Shown one piece after another: positions 45,284-57,082 of a stretch of 64,000 bases of DNA. Below the pieces are notes generated by a model. That model was given only the letters and a program-made list of their open reading frames with translations. It was not told the origin of the DNA and searched no databases. The stretch's first letter is position 1. Each line of letters opens with the position of its first letter. The position numbers were made by a program, and so were the translations under genes. This stretch comes from Cytidiella melzeri (lineage: Eukaryota; Basidiomycota; Agaricomycetes; Polyporales; Irpicaceae): NCBI GenBank assembly GCA_022592445.1, contig JABYQR010000182.1, positions 1 to 64,000 of the forward strand, in the 5' to 3' direction.

Positions 45284-46816
45284 TTAAAAGTCACGATTCA
45301 GCTCTTTGATGAGGAGGTCGTTCATCGCTTTAGGGTTGTCAAGATATACTGCAAGGGAAAGTGAGTATATCTGGCAAAATTGACGGTTGACCGGATCACT
45401 CACCATGGTGCCCAGCATGGGGAACGATGTACATCCTGCCCTTGCCGTTTCCTGCCAGCCGCAAGTTTTCGACTGACGCCGCACCACCGTCGGGATCCAT
45501 CCAATCCTGGTCGCCATCTGCATCCGCGTGTCAGTGTGGCCTTTCGAAAGAGTACACCGGTTCACTTACAAACAAAGGTCACAGGAACCTTCACCTCGTG
45601 GATGCGATCCACAAGCGGCCTACGTGCGTGAGCTCCCGGAGCGAGAATATGTGCTATGAGATCGTCAGCTAGAGTGCACTGCAGGGAACGAGGACTACTC
45701 ACATATGCAATACTCCCCAGATCCCTTTGCGAGGGTGATGTTTAGAATGTACTCATGCATCGCCTTGGTATCCTCCATATCTAACCCAATGAATCGTCGG
45801 CTGGAGTACCTTCCGACGAGTAGAGGTGCCCATAGCCCAGCCGTGCGCACCAATTGGAATGGGCTCCAGCCCTCTTCCCAAAGATACGTAACAAGTTTCC
45901 TCGACCTACTCTCCTTCTGCCGCTCTTCCTTTTGATCAGAACGCAACGATTCCACTTTCTTTCGCGTCGCCGGTTCAGCTTTGTCGCCGCTGGCAGTGTT
46001 CGGAGTATCCACTAGCTCTCTACTTGGCACAGTGGTGTTGTTGGGATCTCGCGGGATGCCCGCCGGGCTTAACAAAATCAACTTGCTCACCCTTGTCGGA
46101 TACCGCAGCGCGTACACGACGCTCAGATACCCGCCCAAAGAATGGCCAACGAGCGTCATCTTCTCCAATCCCATCTTCTGCCGCCAATCTTCTAACGAAT
46201 CCACAAAAAATGATTCTGCTTCATGCAGACGACCATCGATATCGCCTCGTTTCGCCTTGATCGTGAATGGCACGCGTGCAGAACGTCCCATGCCTAGCCA
46301 GTCGACGGCGTACACGGTGCTGTATCGGCTACCAGCCCACTGTCCGAGTGCCGCAAGATTCTGGAAGAAGAAGCCGATTCCTGCACCATATCCATGTAGC
46401 AAGACTGCCGGCGGAGGTGCCGTCGCAGATGGTTGAGTGGATGCAATCGTGAGTGTGTTGAGGTATTGTTTCGGGTTGCTCAGCTCCACCTTGGTACTGT
46501 GCGCCACTACTGGATATTCATCGACTGAAGAAGACGGTGAGCCCGAAGGACGATAGTATGGCAGCTTTCTGAGGAAACACTTAGTAAGAGAGACGAATGA
46601 GGAGCTCGGAAGTGGCGTACCGCAGTAATCTCTCTTCAGCAGCTGCACTTTCTTTATCGCCGGCGGACCACCTGAGACACTTTGAGCCTCTCTGAAAGGA
46701 TGGTAGGGTAACGGTAAGAGGACTCACCAGCTCTTTACACTTGCAACAAACGTTGCTGGAATATCCTTTGCTGGAGGCAAGGGTAAGGGCATGGCATCTG
46801 AGATAATATCTGACAT
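45284..46816 (-). CDS. Alpha/beta hydrolase of the ABHD4/5 - Cld1/Ict1 type
   Basis: Members are lipid hydrolases or acyltransferases acting on phospholipids; yeast relatives include the cardiolipin deacylase Cld1. The start at 46816 gives MSDIISDAMPLPLPPAKD. An intron joins to SWWSAGDKESAAAEERLLRK, then LPYYRPSG. The oxyanion region is LLHGYGAGIGFFFQNL, with AVDWLGMGRSAR, the nucleophile elbow VGHSLGGYLSV, the acid region VTFVYGDQDWMD and the His motif HAGHHVYLDNPKAMND. The H-x4-D motif of this family is present (HVYLDNP). A charged insert (EERQKESRSRK) lies in the cap. Substrate cannot be told from sequence. Confidence 0.82.
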
Positions 46817-47231
46817 GGTTGGAGGTATGAACCGGGCAGCAGGCCTGAGACGGAGGATTCGAAGAGCTATGGCGAAACGATGGTGGGTGTGTAAGGAATA
46901 AAAGTGTTTTGTGGGAGGTGGTGGAGGTTTAAGTACAAAAGCTCATAGCCACTGCTGCTTTGGCCACTGCTGCTTTGGCCTGCGGTGCCGCGTGCCGTGG
47001 CTGAACGTCAAGGTCTGCGATGACACATTCATGCTGACTCGTATTGTATGCACGTCCTCAACTGTAGCAGCAATTATTGTGTAGATATAAAAATTGTACA
47101 AAACAGTGACTATCGATCGTGAACCGAGTCTCCTAAATAGCAAAGTACTTTTGCAAAAAAGCTACAAGCATCGTCAACACGAGACACGGTGCAAAGTCCA
47201 TGCAGACACTTACAATAACGACGACCTTGCG
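46817..47231. other. Intergenic stretch with 16-base tandem duplication
   Basis: GGCCACTGCTGCTTT is repeated twice at about 46946-46978. No gene. Confidence 0.5.
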
Positions 47232-47948
47232 CTACACTCGTCTCACCTTCTTGGCCCTAACACCACCAATCTTTATCGGTGTCTTGTCCGTCAACCTCAC
47301 CACCAACGGTCGAAGCGCATCCCCCTCAGTCCCCATGAATGCCTGCTTCACCGCATCTCTCCCTTTACCGAACCCACTCACAAACACATGTAGCTTCATC
47401 TTGGGATCCTTCGGCAGTATCCCCTCCTGTATCGTCTTGAACATCTTGACAGCACACTGATGCGCCGCCTCGTGCGTCGACCGGTTCACATGCTTGAACC
47501 CACACGCCCCGCCAGTGTGTGTTCGTATTGGGTCCCCGTTCGGCCTCGTGAAGGTGATGATGATGTTATTCCTCGTCGTCTTCACATACATTCGGTACAG
47601 CTGCCTTGTTTCCAGTCGCGTCTCCGCCGCCTCCTCATTCCCCGCCTCCATTTCGCCCTGCTGCCGCTGGTCTCGAATAAAGTTCGGCTGAGGCGGGTTC
47701 GGTTTCGGATACCCACCTGGCGGTGCAGTGGGTGGCAAGTCTTCTGGTTCATGTGCCGAGACACCAGTGATCGCGTCAAATATCGAGTCTGCGAATGAAG
47801 TCGATTTCACAGAGTTGGGACGAGCCGGAGAAGGCTGCGAAGGCCTCGCTGAACGGGTCGTGGACGAAGAGAATTGTGCGACTGTGGCACAAAAGCGAGG
47901 CTTGGCCGAGCAAAGCTGCGGTATTCGCAGATGAGCTAGCAGAGACAT
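47232..47948 (-). CDS. Mitochondrial small-subunit ribosomal protein uS11m
   Basis: A single exon of about 238 residues. The start at 47948 gives MSLLAHLRIPQLCSAKPRFC, a mitochondrial leader. A linker rich in Pro, Ser and acidic residues follows, then the S11 fold: YRMYVKTTRNNIIITFTRPN, GDPIRTHTGGACGFKH, EAAHQCAVKMFKTIQE, LHVFVSGFGKGRDAVKQAF and DKTPIKIGGVRAKKVRRV. The last motif is the conserved S11 C-terminus that reaches the decoding site. The length fits the yeast mitochondrial protein (Mrps18) and not bacterial S11. It is divergent from QCR9 with 231 bases between starts. Confidence 0.9.
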   Translation of the reverse strand: MSLLAHLRIPQLCSAKPRFCATVAQFSSSTTRSARPSQPSPARPNSVKSTSFADSIFDAITGVSAHEPEDLPPTAPPGGYPKPNPPQPNFIRDQRQQGEMEAGNEEAAETRLETRQLYRMYVKTTRNNIIITFTRPNGDPIRTHTGGACGFKHVNRSTHEAAHQCAVKMFKTIQEGILPKDPKMKLHVFVSGFGKGRDAVKQAFMGTEGDALRPLVVRLTDKTPIKIGGVRAKKVRRV

Positions 47949-48179
47949 GACTGGACTGGTCACAACGGCGAATCCTCGCAACTTCCAGCCGCGTTTGAGT
48001 GTCAACGTCCGAGTCCAAGGTGCAGTAAAGTGTGTTATGCCTTGTCAGTGACCACGACTGTTGGCAGGCGCGTCAAATGAGTTATTTAAACTCCGCCTGC
48101 TTTTCGTTGCGGAACGGGCGACTTCAACGCGTACAACAGCGACCACCACCATAATTCTACGCCTCTCATAAACGCAGCC

Positions 48180-48566
48180 ATGAGCGTATGTATACATTTG
48201 AACCTTCCACATCATACGTGCATAACTCACTTCAGCGCAGCTGGCAAACACCTTTTACAACGTCTTCGTAAAGCGTAACAGTGAGCACCCATTCCCTGCC
48301 ACCAACCCTCGCCGTACCGTGCACCTAACCGTCACAACATAGGTGTCTACGTGACCAGCATCTTTGCCGGCGCGTTCGCCTTTGGAATCGGATTTGACGT
48401 CGGTGTCACATCGTTCTGGGACAAGTGGAACCAGGGAGTGCGTATCACCCATCTCTCACCGTAACAAATTGTCCCCTCGATAGACTAACCGACGGAAATG
48501 CCATGTTTCCAGAAACAATGGAAGGACATCCGTGCGAAATACGTCGAGTCTGCGTCCGAGGATTAG
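48180..48566 (+). CDS. QCR9: Cytochrome bc1 complex subunit 9
   Basis: Four exons (48180-48185, 48241-48280, 48343-48437, 48513-48566) join in phase to 64 residues; the first exon codes only Met-Ser. The product is a single-span subunit of respiratory complex III in the inner mitochondrial membrane. The sequence runs MSLANTFYNVFVKRNSVYV, then the membrane helix TSIFAGAFAFGIGFDVG and the conserved end FWDKWNQGKQWKDIRAKY. Length and composition match yeast Qcr9 and animal UQCR10. Confidence 0.92.
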
Positions 48567-49209
48567 AGAGTAGTGCAGATGTTGCAATAAAGCACTTCAT
48601 ATAGACGACTTTTCAGTCTCAGTCCGTGGCCAGAAAGGGCCGCTCGGAAGCCTTGCAAAGCAGCGAAATGAAGACGTCTATCAGTTCAAACTGGCGAAAG
48701 TCTCCCGTCCGTCAGACTTTCAGCCATTCGCTCTGTGTCTCACAACTTTGACTCTACAACGGATTGCTCACTCGTCCCTGAACTATAAGCACAGTACAGA
48801 GTCACGCGATGCATTGGAGGCTATGTACAATGTCAAGTTCGGCACGAACTTCTTTGTGCGCGGAGCGTTGTATGTAACGGAAACGAGCAGCTTTAAGGGG
48901 TTGATGCAGATAAGACTGTGAGATCAAGAAACCGACATGAATCGAAAGGGAATGCGAGTACGTCATGATGCATGAGGTATGAGCATGAACAATAGTGATT
49001 GCGAGGGTTGATAGAGACAAGACAGAGAGTATGAGATGATGATATTGAAAATAGACTGAGGTATGCGAAGAAGATAATAGGGACTAGAACGGAGGGAAGA
49101 CGAGTATGAGTATGATATATTAATGCAACAAAAAAAAACTGATGTTGTGCAGACGTCGTTGAGGAAAAAGTGCGGAAAGGAGAAGCCAGAGTGCAAGAGC
49201 AGTTTCGGC
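48567..49209. other. Intergenic stretch between convergent 3' ends
   Basis: No supported gene. AT-rich toward the KCS1 stop, with an A run (AACAAAAAAAAACT at about 49127-49140). Confidence 0.5.
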
Positions 49210-52200
49210 CTACGTTGAGATGTTGCCAAGGTCGACGTTGTCCTCTCCTATAGCAAAAATCTCGCGAAAGATCTCCTTTCCCTGAACAGATAACGGAGGG
49301 AGCTGCTCTTCATGTCCAAGCGATATGTGGTCTCTCCCAGCCTTGATACGCCGCAGCCGCTCCTCATTCCAAATTTTCTCCAAGCTCTCCGACAGGTTCA
49401 TCAAGCCGAACAAGAAGCCGCGGTCAGGCTCGTCAGGATAATGAGGAGGGAACCGCGCGTATATCAAACCCGTCTCAGGGTCCACTTCCGCCTGGTATCC
49501 CTTTCCACTCGAAACCTCCTCCGTGTCAATGCGGCTGACATATGGAGGGCACGGCAGCCAATCGTGTCCCGTCGTCGTATGCGCAAAATCGACGAGACGT
49601 ATCTGAAGCTCCCCTCGCTTCCTCCTCCTACTGCACCGGTTAGCAACAGGACCCACAAGCAAATCCTCACTGCGCGCACGTCGCAGCAGCCCTGTGCGAG
49701 TGGCGTTCTTAGTCGCCTCGCCCGACGCGCGGTTGTCCATCTGACGCTCGAGCGACTCCCCACGCTTGCTGCGCGAGGACGGATTGTCCAAGCTGGTCGC
49801 GTGAAACGCCTCTTGGACCTCTCTGTCTCCATCGTAAATCATGAGGAGACTGCACCCGTAAAACCGGAAGCCCTTCAGTCTGTAAATGATGCGCGCGAGA
49901 GCATAGAGTTTGCGAAGGATGACTGGAATTTGGTAAACGAGCAAACGCTCGCCGTCGTGCAGGAAAGATGCGAGGACGGACGGAAAATCGTCCTTCCGTA
50001 CCTCACGGCCCTTGTACTTGTCCTGAGAGATGTATGATTGCGTGACATTATTCCAGACCTGAAGGAAAAGAAGAACAGCAAATGTCAGATTGTGACGGCA
50101 ATTGATATCCAACAGCAAGCTATTCCTTATACGAACACGGATAGACAGCCATGACAAGGGTGGACACATCATACAGAATTAGAATCGCCATGTATGAAAG
50201 GGCTACGCAAGCCGTTCGAATCCGCGATAGCACACAACACAAGCACACACTTACCTGCATGCCGCAAATTCTAACCCCCAAACTCCGGCTCGTCGTCCTA
50301 TCGCATTTCTTTCGCTGGCTCTTCTTCTTCATCGGCGTCGCGTCCATTCCATACTGTCGAGTACCCATTTTCAAGTCCAGAACGCACGAATGTTTCAAAC
50401 GTCCGGTGAGGTCCTCCATCAGGATGAAGTGGTTCTGACGTGCCGCGGAGCTTTCTAGCGACGTCCCGTCACCCGTCAGGGCTGACGAGTGCTCAGTGGC
50501 CATATGCGGCTGCATCAACACCGGAAACGAGGTGTGTTGAGCAGGAGGAGAAGGCGACTTGTGTCGATGACACCGTGATACGAACGACGAGCTCTGGACG
50601 TTACTGGAGTCGTACTTCCTCGATGGCTCTTGTTCGTCGTTATTGTCGAAATCCTCGAACGGGAAAATGTCCGACGGCTGGGCATCAAAATGCTCCTCGC
50701 TGCGAGTCCGTCGAAGACTCTGGCTCAAGGACAAGCCCTCCTCCAATCGCAACCGCTCGATCTGGCTAAGCTTCTTCCTGCTACGTCTCCTGTGCACAAC
50801 GCTGTCGCCCCTCCCAATATCAGCTTCAACATCGGCCATCTCGCCATCGTCCTCCGCCCGAGTGCTACTATGGCGTCTCCTAACAATACGGCGCAGCAGC
50901 GTACTGAAAACGTGGTCCTTGAACTTCGTATTGACGGTGGTGGATCCAGTACCTCCACACCAGCTCAACGACGTGGATGCAGGCAGCGGGGAGCCTAGTG
51001 CCGCCGTAGTTGCTGTGTCAGAAGCCAAAGAGCGTAGCGGGGGGCGAGGGGACGGAGTTTTTGCGACGTCCTCCGACAGGAGCGAATGCATTGCCCGAGG
51101 AGATGCTTTAGGAGTGTTTGCTGGCGTAGGCGCATCGAAGTTCACGTCCTGCACACGGGCCAGTGGACTCTTGACCTCGTGCAATTCACGTAAGCTCCCC
51201 GGTGCACTGAAAGATGCGGCGCGGTCTGCGCTGCCAGACAATGCGAGGTCCGGACTGGAAGCAGTGTATCCATTGAGATGATGATGTCTCCGTAGATGGC
51301 GATTGACAAAATTGGGGCTGTGGTTGTTCGTACCTGCCGCAGACTGTGAAAGCGCGCGTCCGCGACTGGCCCTGAGCATCCACTCAGGAATGATGTGCCT
51401 GTTCCTGTCGAGAACCACCTCCGGCATTTCTGCTTCATCATTGTCAGTGTCGCCGCCCGCGCCTTCTTCGTCGTCGCCGGGAACGGCTCCATTGTCGACT
51501 GCGTAGCCCGGCAGCGCGTCGGATGCCGACTTCGGCAGACGAGGGCGACGAAGGTGGCCAAGCTGGCACCTCTCTGAGAAGGACCCTGGCTGAACAGTGA
51601 CGCCACGCGGAACTCGCCGATACGTGACAAGCATGACTCCCAAATACCGTGGTATAAAGTCAAGCAGGGGCGGTGCCTCCCTTTCCACGGCCTCGTAAAA
51701 AAGGTTCTCTCGCGACACGAGAGGCTACGGGAGATTCGGTTAGCACAACCATCGTTCAACTTGAGAATTCAAGCTCACTTTACAAACTGCGCTTTTAGTG
51801 AATTTATAAATCGCGCTATGACCTCCTACCTGATTCTTGAACGGACGGAGAGGTATATGTGGTAAACTCTCTTGCGATAAGTTAAGAGTCCACTCAGGTA
51901 CATGATGCTGACTGCCAATTTGTAGAGCACGGTCCTCATGCTCAAGCTCAGCACGACGAAATGGCGACAACATACCCCTGCCGGCATGATGCTCGTCCTC
52001 ATCGCTGGGATGGCGAACAAGAGGCTGTGGCGCCGGACTAGTCCGTGAGGGGGAAAGTGGGAAAGGGGTTGATGCAGAAGTGGTAGAAGTAGTGGTTGTG
52101 ACAGAAGCGGTCTCCCACGCAGACTCTTCGTCTTCTTCTTCGTCACTAGACCATGGCGACAAGACAGAGGAAGATGGAACAACGGAGGAAAAAACAAAAG

Positions 52201-53392
52201 GTGGCTGACCAGGGAGGGATTGCGGCAAGGAAGTCGGCGAATGATGCGAGGCTGAGGGCTGTTGGATTGCGGGGGGAGGTATTTCGTGTTCAGGTGAACG
52301 GATGAATACAGCACTGGGAAGTATGGGCGTAATATCGGGCTGATCATGTGGAGTTGAGGTAGGACGATGCATAGAGGAGCGGGAGCGGCGATGAGGCGAA
52401 GCGGGTACCGCATGGCTTGATAAATCCTGCAGAGTGGCCACCGATGAAGACGACGTTACAGAATCCGGGGAGCCAACCTGAGGGTCATCGACTCTATCCT
52501 CTGGCCAGAAGAAAGGTCGCTCTCGTGGCCTGCCTCGTCCATCTTGGTCGGCTGCTATGGAGTTACGCCACTGAACCAAATTGTGCTTCACCGAGTCTCG
52601 CACGGACGGCCGACGTTCCGACTTTCTTCTCCGGCACTCAATCTCTCTTGTCGAACATGCGGAGCTTGCACTTTCCCTCGTCCTCACTCTCTCCAGTGCC
52701 GTAGTGCTCTTCTCCCTCCTCACCGCCACTGCTTCACGATCTGGCCATTCTGAACGCTTGACAAACTCGAACTCTGGTTCTTCAACATCTTCAAGCTGGT
52801 GCGAAGAGCTAGAGGCGTGGTGAGAATTAAAGGGATTAGAGGTGGAATCGAAAGAGCTAGGCTCCTCAGATACCGGCGTTGTCACGGTCTCCTTGAAGAG
52901 ATCAAGTGAAGCGGCAACCTTGCGACCGATACCAGAAGATGTCGGAGGTATTGAGTGAGTTGTCCACTTTGCGGGCCTGTTTGAGGAGGAGGAGGAAGCA
53001 GAGGAGGAAGCGGAGGAAGAGCGCCGTGACAGGGGCCGGTTAGAGCCAGTAGACTTTGAATGGACCGAATCGCCTAGTACAGTGCGCGAGGATGGCAGGG
53101 TGAGGGCTCTGTCAGACTTTGCACGCACGGCCGAATTGCGATGTGCAGTAGGTGAGCGTCGACCGGTCTTTGTGTCGGTGACGGACCGGTCACAATCTGA
53201 GTCATGAAAGATGGTGGACCATCGAGGGCTAACTCTGTGCGAGGCTGCGCGAGAAGCAGAAGGTCGAGAGGGCGAAGGCTTGCGCCTCGAAGACTCGAGC
53301 GAGAAGCGGGAAGTCGTTGCGGTTGAAATCGAGGTCGATGGCGAGCAGGAGAATGTGAGTTCGTTGGGGGAACTGGCTGTGCGAGGTCCCAT
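49210..53392 (-). CDS. KCS1: Inositol hexakisphosphate kinase
   Basis: It makes inositol pyrophosphates from IP6 and IP5. The start at 53392 gives [15 protein letters not shown]; an upstream in-frame ATG at 53569 is less likely. A disordered N-terminus of over 500 residues, rich in Ser, Pro and Arg, precedes the kinase. The kinase starts [20 protein letters not shown], then (after an intron at about 51729-51783) [20 protein letters not shown] and [12 protein letters not shown] disordered insert of about 300 residues follows, then [20 protein letters not shown] with the catalytic P-x3-D-x-K-x-G variant [19 protein letters not shown] and RLVDFAHTT. Introns flank [12 protein letters not shown] (about 50060-50280). 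The two long disordered blocks are typical of fungal Kcs1. Confidence 0.92.
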
Positions 53393-55048
53393 CAACTTTA
53401 TGGCAAGTGAAGGGATAGACGGGCGAAGAGACGGAGGATGAGCGGGTGTTTGTGCGGTGGAGGGACAGGAAAGGAGGGAACTGACCTTGGTACAGGGATG
53501 ATATAAGTTGTTCGTCTTGATATAAGACTCAAGCAACGTTGCTGCAGATCCTAGAAGTATGGCCAGCAACTGAATATAATATTTCTTGTCTCCAAACGCA
53601 GAGCTTCAGAGTTGGTGGGGAGGAAGAGAGTTGCAAGTCGTCGCAGGTGAGCAGAAAACCTATCCGCCCGTGACGATAGAGGAAACAAAGCACGTGGGTC
53701 CCCCATGGCCAGACGGCTGACAAAGCATTCTTGCCCCGCCAAGCATCCCGACGCGCTCGACGTCCTTCCAGCACACACACGTTCTACTCTATCCATACAA
53801 GTGCCCAGCTCGACACTGCGTCCGCCGTCGACCATAGGTTTATCTGCAAAGCGCGGCATATGGCGCTCCTGGGCACTAGGGACCACAACCGAGGCACGCA
53901 CGTTTGCCCTCGTTGTGCTCAGCTGCCACTGGTCGGTCGTGTCTGGCGGCATGTCTCCCATCTTACATACCACACCACACAGTCCAATCCTCGTCTGCGT
54001 CGTGGCCAATGTAGTCCTCTCGCCGCCTCCTTTGCGTGATCACCCCCCGCGCAGGTGCGTATCTTCGTATCGCCTCACTCTGTCTGATCCAGCGTACGGC
54101 AACGCATGTTCGTCCCATTCCAATGCCAAACAATTACAGCACTTGCTGCTGGTTTGAATTCAAGGTCGTCAACCACCAATAACATTTCACGCGGCGTTCA
54201 TCTGGCGAGGTAATCATACCGTCACCTGAGAGTCATCGTCCACGTTCCTTACGCCATTCGCCATCCCTCGATCAAGGAACTTGCCGCCGCAGCGCATATA
54301 TCCTCCGCCATGACATGAACGTGTACGCCCTCAGCAACGTCCTCGACGACGCCGGATCTACGGCCCCATCTGCCTCAAGCTTATCAGCTGCTGCAGAAAG
54401 TCCAACCTCGTGTTGCTCATTCCCGAAGACTGCCCGCGGTTCGGCCTTCTCCCCGCAGCTCGCCGTTATCATCCACCCTTTCTCAAACATGTGGCATATC
54501 GCCAAAAAACCGGATCTGACTCGGTTTGATCATCTGTCAAACCTGTAGATGCCCTGAAGCAACTGTCCACATTGTACCTTTCTGTCCAGACCTTGCATCC
54601 ATTGAGGGTATCTCTGTCTGAAACTGGGCTTTCTCATTGAGAGTGTAACTTGCAAGATGACTCATGACAAAATGAGACTGAGCCTAGGCCTGTATGGTGC
54701 AGTCTAGAACATTCCAAAATAGCTCACATGATCAGCTAATCAGACCAAATAAGGCTAGACTGATCAAAATTTGATATCAATGTGTGAAACTAGTAGAGAT
54801 AGGGGTGGGAACTTACTTCATTATTTGCACAGAACAAATACTGATGCCTATATATGGTGCTCAATGGAACAATTGTTCCATAACCTCCTTACTTCTTGCC
54901 CCCATCTCCTCAGAGAACATTTGGGCAAGTCTTAATTTACTTTTTCAACATCATACAATAACAGCTTGTTCAATTCAGCACAAGTACTGAGGCTCTAGAC
55001 TACCTACATACCCTTTCCTTCCCCCGTTTTAAACCGTTTATTGTTACA
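53393..55048. other. Intergenic stretch, KCS1 promoter and start of AT-rich island
   Basis: 53393-54519 is GC-rich, CpG-rich and non-coding as far as I can see. From about 54520 the composition changes abruptly to AT-rich and CpG-poor. A TATA-like box (CTATATATGG, about 54847-54856) stands 200 bases before the next start codon. Confidence 0.55.
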
Positions 55049-55660
55049 ATGTCTGTTGTCATTGCTGCACAATCAAACAAACGGCCAGAACAGGATGTTA
55101 CACCTGTAGTGCCCTTTGTTGATCAACAGTCATTGGTAACATCTCTGAAGGCACTGCCACCAAGCAACATGAACATTGTCAACAATGTTCATCAAGAGAA
55201 CCTTGAAACCAGGAAACTATCCACAGACAACAATGAATGTGAGTACATCATAGTCAGTAAAAGTCATTTGAACAATGCTCACAAATCTGTAGCTTCAAAT
55301 ACACCATCAAATTCCAACACATGGACAATTTCCAAGAATCTACAGGAACAAACAAGCACATTGTTGAAACAATGTAAACACAAACTTTTCCTACTGCCAG
55401 AAATTCTTTCTCAACAAGCATCTTCCTCAACAGTGTCAATCACAACTCTGTCCACATCTTTCAACAGTCCTGTAAGTAGTCAAGCTCTCTGCAACAATAG
55501 TACCACTGCTACAGCTACACTTCAGTATGCAGTGAAGGTGCCCTCACCACTTGGCCCTTATGCACATTCTCCAAGCTCAAGTTTGAGTTCTATGCATGCA
55601 CCAAAGCCAAGATCACCTTTGTTCATCTCTACCTTGCTGCGTGCAGCAAATCAAACCGAG
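54520..55660. mobile_element. AT-rich, CpG-poor island with an 11-base inverted repeat at its edges
   Basis: CTCGGTTTGAT (54520-54530) and ATCAAACCGAG (55650-55660) mark the two points where base composition changes. Inside I count only a handful of CpG, while both flanks are CpG-rich. CpG loss is a mark of old methylated repeats in basidiomycetes. No direct duplication was found next to the ends, so transposon origin is an inference. Confidence 0.4.
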
Positions 55661-57082
55661 GCGCGCTTCCAACAAGCTACAATCAATCGACACCCACGCC
55701 ACGCGACAGTACTAGGAGGTCGAAGACAACACCGCTACACGCCTTACCGGAAACCATTTCCGGCGAGCTATGTTCCGGCGGCTGCGGCCCCTTTTCCTTC
55801 CCGTTTCGAGAGATCCGCCGAGCTTACCAGAGGAGGTCCCCGTATACCCTATCTTCCCAGAGACCAGCAAGAGATCATTGTACGCGGGTTCGTCAAGCGC
55901 ATACATCCAGCTGCAGCGCAGCTGCCTCAGGCGTGTCATACCCCGACGCTCACGCAGTCTGCGTCCATTCCTCAGACACCACAACACCAGAAACAATCTC
56001 CAGTCGATCAGGTGCGCGCCACCGCCGGCAAAGACGCAACTTTGCAAGTCCTCGAGGAGCGCGACGGCAGAGTTCAGTCTGGTCGTGTCCCAGATTTCGA
56101 GCCTGATCTCTTCCAGTTTGAACTGCAATACCCATGTGAAGACGAAGGGAACGTAGCCGAGGACGACGGGTCGGCGTGCACGGCTCGCAAGCGTCAAGTC
56201 TTCACTGATCTTTTCCCACCTTCGCCGCCCTCGATCCAAGCGCTTTCGAGATCACCATCACCGTCGACCAGCGACGAGGGCTATGAGGGGTCTGGGACAG
56301 ATGGTTCTGAGACGGAGGTGGACGAGCTCGTGTACGAACAGATGGACGACACTCACCAAGTCCCTGCTTACAGACAACGAGTCCCAATACCACCACCCGT
56401 AGCGCGCGACTCGCCACCACCTCTCCCACTCGAGGCCCCCGCTTTTTCTCAGCAGCTCGTTCCATCTCCCATCCCTCACCAAACGCCACCCTCTGTACTC
56501 ATTCCTCAGACCCAGAGGGACCATTTGGTCGCCGCGCCGTCTGCACCTGATAAGTCTACCAACTGGGCGTTCACAGAGCGGAAACTCGGGTCCGAGCGTA
56601 GAGTGAGGCAGAAATTGAACCACAGCAAAGGATCAAGCAAGAAAGCAAGCGACTCAAGGCACTTTCGTCGTGAAACGGGAGCCAAGTCGTTACCGATGAC
56701 CACCAAGGGCGACCCAATATCGCGCAGGCTCTTGGCGGAATGGAGCAAAGAGATCCAAACGTGGTACAAACTCGGAAAAAGCCTCGAAGTCTGCAACAGG
56801 CCAGAGGATCGCGCCGTCTTGAAGAAACGGTACGAAAGAGCCTTGGGAATGGCCTTTAGGGTCGACAACGAGAACAGCATGTCGTGTGGCGTCAAGAATA
56901 TGGACTGGACGACTCCCGGAGCCGGACAGTTTGCCAAGTTCTTGTACAAAGCGAAGGACTACGCTGTCGATGAGAGGTGGGGGTCACAAGCGGTCGCATT
57001 GAAGAAGCTCATCGAGGGATACTGGGAGCAAGTCAAGAGCAGGTTGAAGATAGCGGAGGGAGAGCGAAGGAGGGCGGTGTAA
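55049..57082 (+). CDS. Uncharacterised 677-residue protein, chimeric composition
   Basis: A single exon from ATG 55049 to TAA 57082. Residues 1 to about 200 come from AT-rich, CpG-poor DNA and are rich in Asn, Ser, Thr and Gln (for example SNMNIVNNVHQENLETRK). Residues 205 to about 480 come from GC-rich DNA and are disordered, with Pro, Ser and acidic runs (PSPPSIQALSRSPSPSTSD). The C-terminal 130 residues look folded and charged: RRLLAEWSKEIQTWYKLGKS, AVLKKRYERALGMAFRVDNE, MDWTTPGAGQFAKFLYKAKD and VALKKLIEGYWEQVKSRLKI. I do not recognise the domain. The original start may lie downstream of the composition break, in which case the N-terminal third is either transposon-derived coding sequence or fortuitously open. 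Confidence 0.6.
   Translation: MSVVIAAQSNKRPEQDVTPVVPFVDQQSLVTSLKALPPSNMNIVNNVHQENLETRKLSTDNNECEYIIVSKSHLNNAHKSVASNTPSNSNTWTISKNLQEQTSTLLKQCKHKLFLLPEILSQQASSSTVSITTLSTSFNSPVSSQALCNNSTTATATLQYAVKVPSPLGPYAHSPSSSLSSMHAPKPRSPLFISTLLRAANQTEARFQQATINRHPRHATVLGGRRQHRYTPYRKPFPASYVPAAAAPFPSRFERSAELTRGGPRIPYLPRDQQEIIVRGFVKRIHPAAAQLPQACHTPTLTQSASIPQTPQHQKQSPVDQVRATAGKDATLQVLEERDGRVQSGRVPDFEPDLFQFELQYPCEDEGNVAEDDGSACTARKRQVFTDLFPPSPPSIQALSRSPSPSTSDEGYEGSGTDGSETEVDELVYEQMDDTHQVPAYRQRVPIPPPVARDSPPPLPLEAPAFSQQLVPSPIPHQTPPSVLIPQTQRDHLVAAPSAPDKSTNWAFTERKLGSERRVRQKLNHSKGSSKKASDSRHFRRETGAKSLPMTTKGDPISRRLLAEWSKEIQTWYKLGKSLEVCNRPEDRAVLKKRYERALGMAFRVDNENSMSCGVKNMDWTTPGAGQFAKFLYKAKDYAVDERWGSQAVALKKLIEGYWEQVKSRLKIAEGERRRAV

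Noticed and set aside
46943..47143. 66-codon minus-strand ORF
   Set aside because: Contains a short tandem duplication in an intergenic region; no similarity to anything I know.
50440..51281. Plus-strand ORFs up to 212 codons
   Set aside because: Antisense to the disordered insert of KCS1, which is coherent with the kinase on the minus strand.
54315..54548. 77-codon ORF just before the AT-rich island
   Set aside because: It could be the original start of the gene at 55049, but it ends at the island with a stop and shows no recognisable domain; evidence is too thin to call.
54615..55047. Possible solo LTR (TGTCTG...GTTACA with a TATA box)
   Set aside because: The five bases on each side do not match (ATCTC against ATGTC), no second copy is present, and the island extends 600 bases further. 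The broader island with an inverted repeat fits better.
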